DNA from: Rotaria macrura
Lineage: Eukaryota > Rotifera > Eurotatoria > Philodinida > Philodinidae
Assembly (NCBI GenBank): GCA_900239685.1
Contig: OENT01000203.1
Location: forward strand, 1 to 64,000
DNA: 64,000 bases
Reading direction: 5' to 3'
A program made the position numbers and the translations under genes. How positions within the stretch are numbered: position 1 is the stretch's first letter; each line of letters starts with the position of its first letter. Below are positions 46,401-56,614 of this stretch, in pieces. A model generated the notes under the pieces. The model saw nothing but the letters and a program-made list of their open reading frames with translations, did no database searches and was not told where the DNA came from.

Positions 46401-49400
46401 GTAGGCTAAAATTATAAATAATCTCTTGGTCAATTATTTTTCGATACTCACTACGAATACAAAAATAGTTTTTCTATGTTCAATTGAAAGCAGCATATAT
46501 ATGATTGTCTAGCTCTTCAAAAGAATAACACATAAATCCTGTTCCTCCTATCAATCTATGAGTCTTGATGAAAGATCTCATTCTTTATGACAACATTGAT
46601 ACTGATTACAAAATTAAAATCCCATGAAAAAACTTGTCAATAGAATATCTGCGACGTTTCTATGTGAAACTTGCTAATCTTCTTTAGTTTCGTTATCTTA
46701 ATTTTTTACAAGCTTGTATTACGAGGGGAAAGATGCAGAAAACAATGGTAAATCTTCATCATTACATAACCACGTTTTCTAAGATATGTACCTCAGAACA
46801 ATGGAAAACATTGACTCGAAACTTTCCCTGACAATTTTGTTCGAAAATAATAAAAAATATATCGCTCTCTAATTAAATAGATTTCAATCTATAACGTGTG
46901 AACGATTCGAATGAATAAGTTATCATTTATTTAAATATAAGAATTTCAATTGATAGCACATATCAAAAGTAATTCACTGTCCCTATAAGATTTTATAGAA
47001 TTGTCTTGTGATAGCAGGAATCTTAAATAGAATGACAAAACTACACCGGCACAAACAAACCGGTTATACAGCATTGTCGATAGAGTATATTTATCATTGA
47101 TTAAAATCTATCGAAATCAATGTATATGTTGAGCCAACGAAAAATTATCTTATGTTATTAAATGATTTCTTAAGATTTGTTTAGTTTTCTTGGAATAGCA
47201 ATAACCAATATTGTTTTAAATATTTCGTTACTCATGAAAACTTTTAGATGATACAAAACTTGTTTAGATAAGACTTGTGAGTTACTTTTCTAAACGGTAA
47301 TAGTCGTTTTACTATGCTATGGTAAGAGTAATATTATACAAATATGATAATAACTACATTATCTTTTTTATCTTTCAGATACAAATTCAAAATTTGCATT
47401 ACAGTTGCATTCTTTTCTTAATGGCTTCACCGTATCATATTGTTCATGTGAATAATAGCGTAGAATCACTCTATATTTTATCAGTTCTCTGTTGATTTAG
47501 GTTTCGAAATTTCATATTTTGTGCAACACTAGTATCGAGGATACAAAGTCAGAACATATTAGTGGAAACATGAGCAAAAATGAATATCGAACTTAAATCG
47601 ACGTTATTCGTTTTCTAGTGATTGAAAGAAGTTTCCTTGTGTTAATATTGAAAGTAGTACTTAAAAATTGTCTCTTTTCTTCTATGCTTCGAGTTATTTT
47701 GAGTGAATTTCTCATTCTTTCGTCAACATTAAGTCAATACCACTTTTCTGACACCAGAAATTCATACTAAATCTTGACAACTAAATAAAACAAATGAAAA
47801 ATAAACATTCTTCATGGAGTAAGTGTAAGGGGTAAAATAGCGTTAACGTAGACGGTAATTTAATTAAAAACCTTTTCCCGACTATTTCTTAAAAGCAATT
47901 ATATATTTGTTTTTGCATGAGAGAAAATTAAATTGCTGTCTCGTGAAGCACTTTCGCGTCGAAATATAATTGCAGTTATATAACGAGAATCTTACGAATC
48001 TTCTTTCTCACTGCGTAGACAACCTTCATTAGCTCAAAAATCAATACTACAAAAAAAAAACAATTGCTATTCTAATTTCATCAAGTACATTTTTTCATCA
48101 TCAAGTTGGTTATCGTATACAAGGAATGTGTTTAAGGATTGCTAACATAGGACGGATTCATTTAGATTAATTACTGCTGAAACGAATAATATTTATTGGA
48201 TTAATTGGTAATGAAATAGTGCAATTAGTTTTTGACATGGCACGAAAAGTCATGCAGTTCAAAAGTTTAATTAGAATTTATTTCATATCTTGAAAGTGCT
48301 TACGAGAATGAGTTGATAGGGTTCAGTTTTTCATTTTTGACATAAAAATATGCAAGGAGCAGTGAAATATTATTTTTGTTTTTGGATTTTTATTGTTTGT
48401 TTTTTTAATTTTAAGTTTAACATCTCAAGTGCCCAGTGTTGTTATCCTAACAGTAGTCAGACATAATGTAAACATTAACACACACCTTTTGATGATTATA
48501 AGTCGTTGCAATCAATGATTGATATTCTTGTTTTTCTAACTCACATTAGTTTTCAGAGAAAAACATAACGAGTGGATTTAAATTCGAATTCAACTACCCC
48601 CCCCCCCTGTAGAAGATGGATCTGGACAATTTTTTCGTAGCATTGTGAAATTCAGTAGTCTTAAGTAGATGCATGAATGAAAAACAATAGAATTGTAAAA
48701 TGACGATGACGAGATCAATATAGGAGGTTCCTTGACATCTAAATGACTGTAATACGGCTTTCAATGTTTTGCATAACGGCAATAGTCGTTTTTGCAAAGA
48801 TCGAAATTTACATTCAAGATGCCATTGATTATATTTTTACCTACAGTAATCTACTTCGCTTATATCATATATTCAACATAAACAATGCCAATCTATTGGA
48901 ATCAGCAAAAATAATTCAAACTCAAATGGTATCAATGAAAAATACATTTCCGTAAGTCGTAATAATTCTTGATCCAGATATACGTAAGACAGATCATGAC
49001 TCTATTCAATGATTGTCTGAGAAAACAACTTCGACCACGGAGAACTTTTCAAATAAGAATATTTCATTAGTTTAATGAAAAGAAAAATAAGTTAACTTCA
49101 CCTTTCAGTTTCTAAAGAATTGTGCCTGTAGACTCTTTTTCTGTTCTTCATCTCAAGAGAAAAAAGAGTATTTCTTGTTCATGACATAGCAATAAAAATC
49201 ATTAATTGAAAGGATTAGTTAAATAATTTTCTATTTTATTTCAACTGATGGGCTGAGGAAAACGTCGAAAGCGATACAAACTTGAAAGGAATAGAATTTT
49301 TATTTCAGTTAATCATCACTCATTACATAGAACATAAAAATATATGTGCTCGTATTAGAGATGTGCGAAAGCGGGACCGGGGACCAAAAACAATACTTGT

Positions 49401-50039
49401 TCCCACGCATGCTTAGTTCAAATACTTTTTTAATTCTACTTGATGGAAGTTTTTCATTATTGTGGTTATTTTTTAATCATTGTCCGGGTATCTCAAGTAT
49501 AACATACGTTTTGAGGAAAAAAAAGAATTTTTGGAAAAGCTTAGCAACATTTTTTAGATAGATTTTCAGTTAGATTCGAGTTATCAGATGAGATTTGTCA
49601 ATAAGTCTCGTGCAATCCTATAGAAACTTTCGGGTATATCAATGAATATTTTTCTGTAAAGTTTTTCTTTTTTTCTCTTAGAACCTTTATTTCCGTATGG
49701 CAGCCGTTGCGTTTGTAACGTGAGTGTTAACACAAGAATCTGTTTAACTTATTCGGCCCATTAATAATTGTCAGTGCAAGAAGTCATTTATTTTCATGGA
49801 ATGTTCAATACTAAAGCAGCTTAATCTTATTACACATTATGAAATGTATTGGGAAACTAAATACAGTCGAAAAATATCTTCTCGCTTGTTTTTTTAATAC
49901 TGATTACATAAATGGCTTGAACTTCTGATAGGTTACGAATGCATACATCGCAAAAAAAAGTTTCGTTTTTTTTCTTTTTAATCAAATGTCTTTTAATATT
50001 TATTCAATATAACAGAAAGAAGTACAAGAATGACATTTA
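43456..50039. other. Gene-poor gap of 6.6 kb
   Basis: No intact gene is supported. A possible decayed minus-strand coding remnant spans about 44070-45650. A C-tract lies at 48597-48607. An ATG ORF at 48743-48955 begins with a signal-peptide-like MTVIRLSMFCITAIVVFA but leads nowhere convincing. Around 49360 the sequence GAGATGTGCGAAAGCGGGACCG resembles a hAT-type terminus, but no partner end was found. Confidence 0.45.
44070..45650 (-). pseudogene. Possible decayed gene, unknown family
   Basis: Reading leftward, protein-like stretches appear in succession but in shifting frames: SRARISIGIFNNEIQMKAKR (about 45550), IKHLRSLGQHFSVRSFADIT (about 45420), then YEMGSPFDFIIVHDTRQQIH and VRTVLKAVRNVIRSG (about 45140-45030). 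Further left come LTFEICHNIVEDRLDTYSER (about 44490) and YFEETIALANIVNNADGKKN (about 44170). Stops separate them. This is what an eroded gene looks like, but I recognise no family and chance cannot be excluded. Confidence 0.28.
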
Positions 50040-51101
50040 TTAAACACGCGAAGTAGAAATAACTGCTTCAATAGAAAATGCTTCCATATGTCTTAGTCCT
50101 AATTGACGACTATTTTCTTGATGATTAACAATAGTGATTTCTCTTGATACATCGTTTCTTCTTTTAAATAGATTTATGAGAACTTTTGTCGATAGCTGTT
50201 TAAATAAAGGTGACGATAAATAATTAACATAAAACATTGATATATAATTAAAATGAAACGTTAAGCGAGATATTTGTAGAAACAAATACCCTTGTGCTAA
50301 GCGATATTCATCCTTAATCATTTTTTGCGTTAAAGTATCGTAGACAATCTGTGTACAAGTAGGCATTGATGTTATGATGCAAATGAATATTTGTACGAGT
50401 AGCATAGATGATAGTTGATTATCAATACGTGCCGTACGTGATATAAAAATTAAAGGTGCCGTACCAATCCGTCGATGACGTGTTAGACGTATATTCTTAA
50501 ATGTTACATAACCAAATAAACTCATGAAAAACCATGGAAATATTCCATGACAACATAAATTGAAAAAATAACTCATTATATTCGACCATATTAATGATGA
50601 ATAACTGCATATTCGTGTAGTTAATGTTACATCAATAGGTTGTGCATAGATAAGAGTTGGAATAGTTATTATCATCCAGAATATAATTAAAAGTAAGCAT
50701 ACTTGTTGTGCTACATCAACTGAATTCAAACGACGCCATTTGATCTGACGACATGTTGAAAATAATCGATCGATAGCGGAAAAAACAAAACAAGATAATG
50801 CTGTATACGATGTACAGTTAGCAATATAATATCGAATTTTACACCATGCCGAATTATTAGCTGTCCAATGGATTTGGAAACCTTTGTCAATTATTCGATC
50901 GGATAATGAAAATGATATGTGAATTAGACTAAAAATAGATCCATATAATAGATATGTGCAATATGAACGAGTACGAAACGAATAATGTCGAAAGATTAAA
51001 ACATTCCAAATAGAGCCTACAATACCAAAAGCTAGCATGAATAAACTGCAATATATATTCAATTGCTGTGATATGAAATTGAGTGTCTGTGCTGTGGCCA
51101 T
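50040..51101 (-). CDS. Rhodopsin-like seven-transmembrane receptor, single exon
   Basis: 353 residues, no intron, in a region where other genes have many, so a retro-derived or tandemly expanded receptor family is likely. Seven hydrophobic segments are evident. TM1 contains FGIVGSIWNVLIF, with the GxxxN pattern of class A receptors. TM3 ends SCFVFSAIDRLFSTCR, giving DRL where most class A receptors have DRY. TM4 has the Trp (IIFWMIITIPTLIY). TM7 is NYISMFYVNYLSSPLFK, a weak match to NPxxY. Cys residues in the first extracellular loop (WCKIRYY) and second loop (TRICSYSS) can form the usual disulfide. The short tail is Ser/Arg-rich. The ligand is unknown; peptide or chemosensory roles are both possible. 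Confidence 0.85.
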   Translation of the reverse strand: MATAQTLNFISQQLNIYCSLFMLAFGIVGSIWNVLIFRHYSFRTRSYCTYLLYGSIFSLIHISFSLSDRIIDKGFQIHWTANNSAWCKIRYYIANCTSYTALSCFVFSAIDRLFSTCRQIKWRRLNSVDVAQQVCLLLIIFWMIITIPTLIYAQPIDVTLTTRICSYSSLIWSNIMSYFFNLCCHGIFPWFFMSLFGYVTFKNIRLTRHRRIGTAPLIFISRTARIDNQLSSMLLVQIFICIITSMPTCTQIVYDTLTQKMIKDEYRLAQGYLFLQISRLTFHFNYISMFYVNYLSSPLFKQLSTKVLINLFKRRNDVSREITIVNHQENSRQLGLRHMEAFSIEAVISTSRV

Positions 51102-53689
51102 TGTGGAGTTGAATAATAATATTAAATTGGATGAAAAGTTGCAAAATAATCAGATCTACACTATCTAGAGAATAAAAACTTAGGGCTGAAATTTATTATA
51201 TGATTTATAATAAAGAGGAAAGCAAAACCAGCAAAGAATTAATATTTGAGCAGCTGGAGACAAACGTCAGTTGAGCAGTTTACTTCCTCATCCTTCATTA
51301 GATTTCATTAGCACGATAGAAAATCTAAACGAGAGCTTAAAAGCTTTCTGAAGATACTGTAAGATTATGTCACTTGAAAATCTCTTCTATCAATCGTTAT
51401 GAATATGAAAATAAAATTTTTCTTCAACATCAGATCAGTGAAATAAACCCTAGAAAATAAAGACAGCTTTCAAGAATATTTTCCTAGTATGCAATTTTTC
51501 TCTGAAATATTTCTACTAATTGAGAGCAAAATTAACCGATCAATACTCATCTAAATAACTTCATGATTAAACTTCTATGAATTCTGCCGTAAATGTTGGT
51601 TTCATTTTTTTTTCTTACCTTTAATATATTAAAATACATTGATCTCTTCCTAATTAGTCTACTATCAATGATGATATCAAACGTTTAAAACGAATATACT
51701 TTCTTAAGCTGCACGATAGATTGTACCTAATGGAATGGCGTATAATTAAATCAGGCATCAAAACCCTCTGATATATATGTTTTTGGAAATCGTGCTGTGA
51801 TTTTTGAGCAAAGAAACCATCATGAGTACAGTGTGAAATTATTCAAGAATATTACACGTTCAAGCTTTCTAGTGGTAGTCTATGTTATGTAGTGAAAATC
51901 TTGAGCAGCAATAAATCAAGTCATTTCTTTCAATGCTGCTCTGTTTATTATATGTTTTCATTGTATTATGATTATGTATAATCCTATGTATTCTTTGAAT
52001 TGAAGGTTTATATTGAAAGAAAAAGACTCGTTAAATCAATAAATGTTTTTTCATCGTAGTCTTAATGTTTTAACAGTTTTTTGTATCATACTATCTATAT
52101 GTTTCTTCCGTGTGAACATGTGGATGTATTATCAACGGAGTCGAGCCTGAAATTGAAGTATATCTCTTGATAAATATCCAGGTTTTATTTGAATATTGAA
52201 GCAAACAAAAAAAACCATGAGCTTATCAATGGCAATACCATAGGAAAACTAAGAAAAACAAAGACAAGCAATTCTTATAAAAAATTTATTTGTCGATATT
52301 TTTATATTAAATTATATTCTGAAATTAAGATTGAATTCTCTCCGATGAACAATCATGCTGTGATTTAGTCAAAATATTAGAAAATGATAGTCTCTTTAAT
52401 CAATTGGTATCGACCAGATATTTCAGATGACTACAAAAATTCATCTATGATCTTATCAATATTAAAGAATACGATTTAGTTCTTGAATAATTTGAATCTG
52501 ATATTACTATTAATTACATTGAAAGGGTGACTAGGCAATTCGTCGCAGGACAAGTCGTTGCAACGATATAATCCACCCATAGTTTATATATTTGTCGTAG
52601 GACAAATTAAAATCCAGTTCAGTTTTAAATCGAGCTAGGACAGATTGACATTTTAATTATTCCTAGTTGATTTTATAATTTTGATCTCAACTAGTTGATA
52701 TTGGAATGCATTCCAAAGTGAACTAACTGGCTTTAAAATTTTAAAATCAACTAGGAATAATTAAAATTTTGATCCGAACTATTCATAGCCTACTAGTTCA
52801 TAACGAAATGAAATATTTTGTTCTCAACTAGATCAGATTGAAATGTGTGAAATTAAAACTTCCATCCACAAGTAAATAAGTGAATGCAACTTGAAATAGT
52901 TGGGTCTTTGTAGCTGAAAGTTTAAATGGTAAATTCAACAAAAAAAAGTCATAAGTGTGTTTAGCAGAATGGAGTAAGCATTCTACACGAAAGAGATCGA
53001 ATTCGTGACAAAAGTCAGTGCGAAAATAAGAGCAAATATTTTATTAAGACGGAGATTTACAATCAAGTCGTGGAGACTCTGAAGGGCGTCGAAGGAAAAT
53101 ACCGGCACAGTTATAATTCTGTGCCAAGAAGCACTTTGATTTCGTGAAAACAGATGAAGTGGACATTTTGTACGCATCGAAAAACATTATCCATGGTGTC
53201 AATTGAAAATTTATTTGAAAAAATCAATGAATGCCATACACCTATTGGGCAGATACAAAACGTGACACGGAGTAACCCAGAAGATTCATTCTGACCACTG
53301 GATCCGATCGGATTTTATGATGAATTTCTATAAAACCGACAGAATTCTGGTTGCTGAATGACATTCTGTTCTTTAGGATTGGAATCAGACGACATCCGTT
53401 ATAGGGTCCTGGTAGACACCTGATAATGTCATCTGGTACTGATTGGTACCCAAATAATAAATTAATATTTTCTCATCAGGTCCGTTACTCATTTCTCGAC
53501 TAAGATTTCGATAGGATTTTTTCGGTTGATCGAATTCGATCATATCCAGTGTTGGATTCAATCACAGGGGAAGCTTAGATGCTCAAACGCAGCTAATGAA
53601 TTATTTCTTCGTTTCTGTAATCTAAGATTGCGATCGTCGTTATTCTTTCGTACCAATTAAAACTGTGACAATCATCTTTGGATTACGCA

Positions 53690-55116
53690 ACAACTGTGCT
53701 AGAATCCTGCACTGGTTCAACTTTTTGAACCCGCACCCACCCTGACAAATGAGAGAGAGCACGAACCCGACCCGACCCGAGCAATAATATAAAATGTTTT
53801 TTTTTCAATAAATACATTATGTACACATTGTACGTAACTATCGACTTCATCCTTAGTGTCTTTAACCCTTCCTCAGCATCCTCATTTTATAACTTCATCG
53901 ATGCTCTAGGTTCAACTTGAACCTTTGTGTAGAAAATTTCATACAACCAATACTTTTGTTTTATTCAAGCGACTCATTTCTGTATTAGAGCTGTTAACCC
54001 TGCCTTGGTGTCATTATTTTATAACTTCCTCGGTGTTCATGGGTCCAACTGGACCAATACCTATATTTTTTCCTGTTTAGACCTATATACAATTTCTCTT
54101 ATGCATATTATATAGCTACTGAAGACTACAGATTAGAGAAGATGATTAATCTGAAACACCAAGTGGTAAAGTTGAATTAAATACAAAACCGAAAAGTGGT
54201 CCACTTGGACCCCACGACACCAAGAAACGGTTAATACGATTAAAAAAATTCTATCATGTAGCAGTTGATTTAGGTTTTTCTAGTATCGGATATTCGCCAT
54301 TTTCAATAGAGTTTCCATTATTTTCCTTTAAACTCATTTCTGAACGATAATAAAAAGAACATTTAAAATATGAAAAAGAGATATTTCTTTCTTCGAACGA
54401 AAATATCTCGCAGCGTTTTAATAGACATCTGAAAAGGAGTACAAATGGGTACTTCATTTCTGTTGGCAAAGTATATTTTGGTACTTTGCTCTAGATAACC
54501 AAGTACCTCCAAGTGTCAGCAAAATAAGTTGATAAACTTGGCGAACATTCATCGTATAGGAATTTATTATTCAACAAGAACAGTTCCAGAAGATAATTAA
54601 TGATTGTCTCAAAATCTAAAAGGACAATAGAAATTTCGATAGCGAGCTCGATTAAACTAAAAGAAAATATCCTCAATTTCATCTGCAAGTAAAATGTATA
54701 AACAAAAGGGAGACGAGGGGCAATTTAAATAATGACGCAACAGGAAATAAAGTACATTTCTATCTTAGATATCACGCTCTAGGTACTTAGTTTTTTTGCT
54801 AATGAAAAAATACAGTACTTTTCAAAAGTCTTAAGTGCTCTAGATATATTGCTTTTGCTTAAGGTAGCTAACGTTAAAAATACTACATATCACATGGATT
54901 CGTACATTGTTTTGAACATCAATCAATAGATTTCTACTTCACTATTCATTCTATGTACCATAGAAAAAGATACAAGACAGAAACATGTGTTATGAAAAAA
55001 TAGAACCCGACAAATTTTTGAATCGAATCCGAGCCCGACCCGACCGGAGTTGAACCCGCACCCACCCGTGAGTCGGGTCGGGTCGGGTCGGGTCGGGTCG
55101 GGTTGCAGTACTCTGC
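53690..55116. mobile_element. Element with CCCGA-repeat ends, nested in the foldback element
   Basis: Near the left end are TTGAACCCGCACCCACCC and CGAACCCGACCCGACCCGAG. Near the right end are the same TTGAACCCGCACCCACCC and six GGGTC units in a row. The outer edges CCTGCACTGG and, inverted, AGTGCAGAGTACTGCAACCC are only loosely alike. Such GGGTCGGGTC-rich termini are known from hAT-type non-autonomous elements in many genomes; the class here is inferred. Confidence 0.5.
53994..54234. mobile_element. piggyBac-like MITE flanked by TTAA
   Basis: The left end is TTAACCCTGCCTTGGTGTC. The right end, reverse-complemented, is TTAACCGTTTCTTGGTGTC. Each abuts TTAA, the piggyBac target site. An inner GGTCCAACTGGACC palindrome on the left matches GGTCCACTTGGACC on the right. 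A related third terminus, TTAACCCTTCCTCAGCATCC, lies at 53862, so a second partial copy or duplicated end is present. Confidence 0.65.
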
Positions 55117-55412
55117 ACTGTGCCAGTCAAAAGATTTTTCATATTGGAATTACTTTTACAGATTTCAATCTGAACTAGTTGAGAACAAAATATTTCGCTT
55201 CGTTATGAACTAGTAGGCTATGAATAGTTCGGATCAAAATTTTAATTATTCCTAGTTGATTTTAAAATTTTAAAGCCAGTTAGTTCACTTTGGAATGCAT
55301 TCCAATATCAACTAGTTGAGATCAAAATTATAAAATCAACTAGGAATAATTAAAATGTCAATCTGTCCTAGCTCGATTTAAAACTGAACTGGATTTTAAT
55401 TTGTCCTACGAC

Positions 55413-55490
55413 GTATGTATATATATATATATATATACATACGTATAAATATATCTATAAACATATTTATATGTACATATGTTACATACA
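55413..55490. repeat. TA/ATGTAT-rich microsatellite
   Basis: Alternating TA run with CATACGTA flanks directly outside the right arm of the foldback element. Confidence 0.8.
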
Positions 55491-55559
55491 AGTAGACTTC
55501 TTTAAAAAAATATTTGTCATTGCGAAAATGCTTCCAGGCACTTATTCCCACAATTTCTC

Positions 55560-55930
55560 CAAAAGAAATTACCACTATACACGTGCAACTTCACTTTTCC
55601 GATGGGAATATGTACGCATACGTACTCTTCTTTAGCATCACTTTTCTCATGAAAAAATGAAAGCAGACTTTGTCTTCAGCATTTTCCCCTAGTCCAAACA
55701 ACATAATTCCTTTGCATTTTCGTTTTTCCACTGGGAAATTGTGGGTATGCGTTGACTTTTGTATAGCAGCACTTTTCTCATGGGAAACATGAAAGGATTA
55801 TTTGCCTTCAACATGTTTTCCTATTGAAAACAGGATAATTCCTTTACGTTTTCATTTTTCCACTGGGAATTTGTATATGTATGCGTTGAGTTCTGTATAG
55901 CAGCACTTTTCTCATGGGCAAAATGAGAGG
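55560..55930. repeat. Tandem repeat, unit about 131 bp, close to three copies
   Basis: The marker CAGCACTTTTCTCATGGG recurs at about 55770 and 55902 with a diverged copy (CATCACTTTTCTCATG) at about 55636. Each is preceded by a GGGAA/GTATGCGTTGA stretch and followed by an ATAATTCCTTT block. No ORF spans it. It sits between the foldback element and the TAF4 promoter region. Confidence 0.75.
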
Positions 55931-56614
55931 GGCATTAGTCCAAACGCGAGCGACAGGGTTATTATTTTTTTTTCTATCAGAGTTATTGCGTATGATATGG
56001 TTATTTTATATGGACTTGGGAGCATTGTTGACTTTTACGGCATTTTTCAGAGGAAAGTAAAGACTTTTGACAGAGATCGAATTGTTGTCTAGCCCTTAAT
56101 GAAAACAAGAGTAAACGCAGTTTTCTATGTCTAGGCGCATTAAAACATGTGTGAATACGAGACTGCATGGTTTCCAAGATTTCAATCGATATGTTGAGCT
56201 TTTTCATTGAGCTGCATAGTTATATACTTGTAATCATTCACTTACTTATGAACATATTTGAACTCAAGTTTTTAAGTGGTAACTAATATTCTAACTATAC
56301 GTCTTTAGAGGCATTATTCAATAGCCTTCATCAATTATAATTAAAATTCATATCAAATAAATCTATATTTATAAGATTTGCACTGCAGGAGTAAAAACAA
56401 AACAAAACACATAAATTGATTTGTCGTCTAGCGCTATCTATTACAGATCATAAATCGATTGGCCATCGCGTTTAATGCATTGTCGCCATTTATACTTGTT
56501 TTCACACAACGTCAGTTATTCATTTGAGGATGTGTACTCATTTCAAATGTTTATTAATCTTGTGTCTCTTCCAAATGAAACATATCTTGTTTTTTAGACA
56601 CATTTTTCCATATA

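Larger units (their letters stand above)
52594..55412. mobile_element. 2.8 kb foldback-type element with 251 bp inverted repeats
   Basis: The left arm 52594-52844 and right arm 55162-55412 are near-identical inverted copies, both beginning GTCGTAGGACAAATTAAAAT from the outside. Each arm is also internally palindromic, centred on GGAATGCATTCC (52703-52714 and 55292-55303) and flanked by inverted CCTAGTTGATTTT blocks. The interior has no transposase; it holds a CCCGA-rich element with a piggyBac-like MITE in it. No clear target duplication; the right side abuts a TA microsatellite. Confidence 0.85.
51102..56614. other. Intergenic, GPCR to TAF4, largely mobile DNA
   Basis: 51102-52590 is AT-rich without features I can support. 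52594-55412 is a nested foldback element, and 55560-55930 is a tandem repeat. 55930-56614 holds the TAF4 promoter region; no gene is seen. Confidence 0.5.

Noticed and set aside
48743-48955. ORF with a signal-peptide-like start and a GTAAGT donor at its end
   Set aside because: The nearest good acceptor leads into an immediate stop in the required phase, and no further exon was found.
49346-49430. hAT-like terminus (GAGATGTGCGAAAGCGGGACCG)
   Set aside because: No inverted partner or 8 bp duplication within the next kilobases, so not called as an element.
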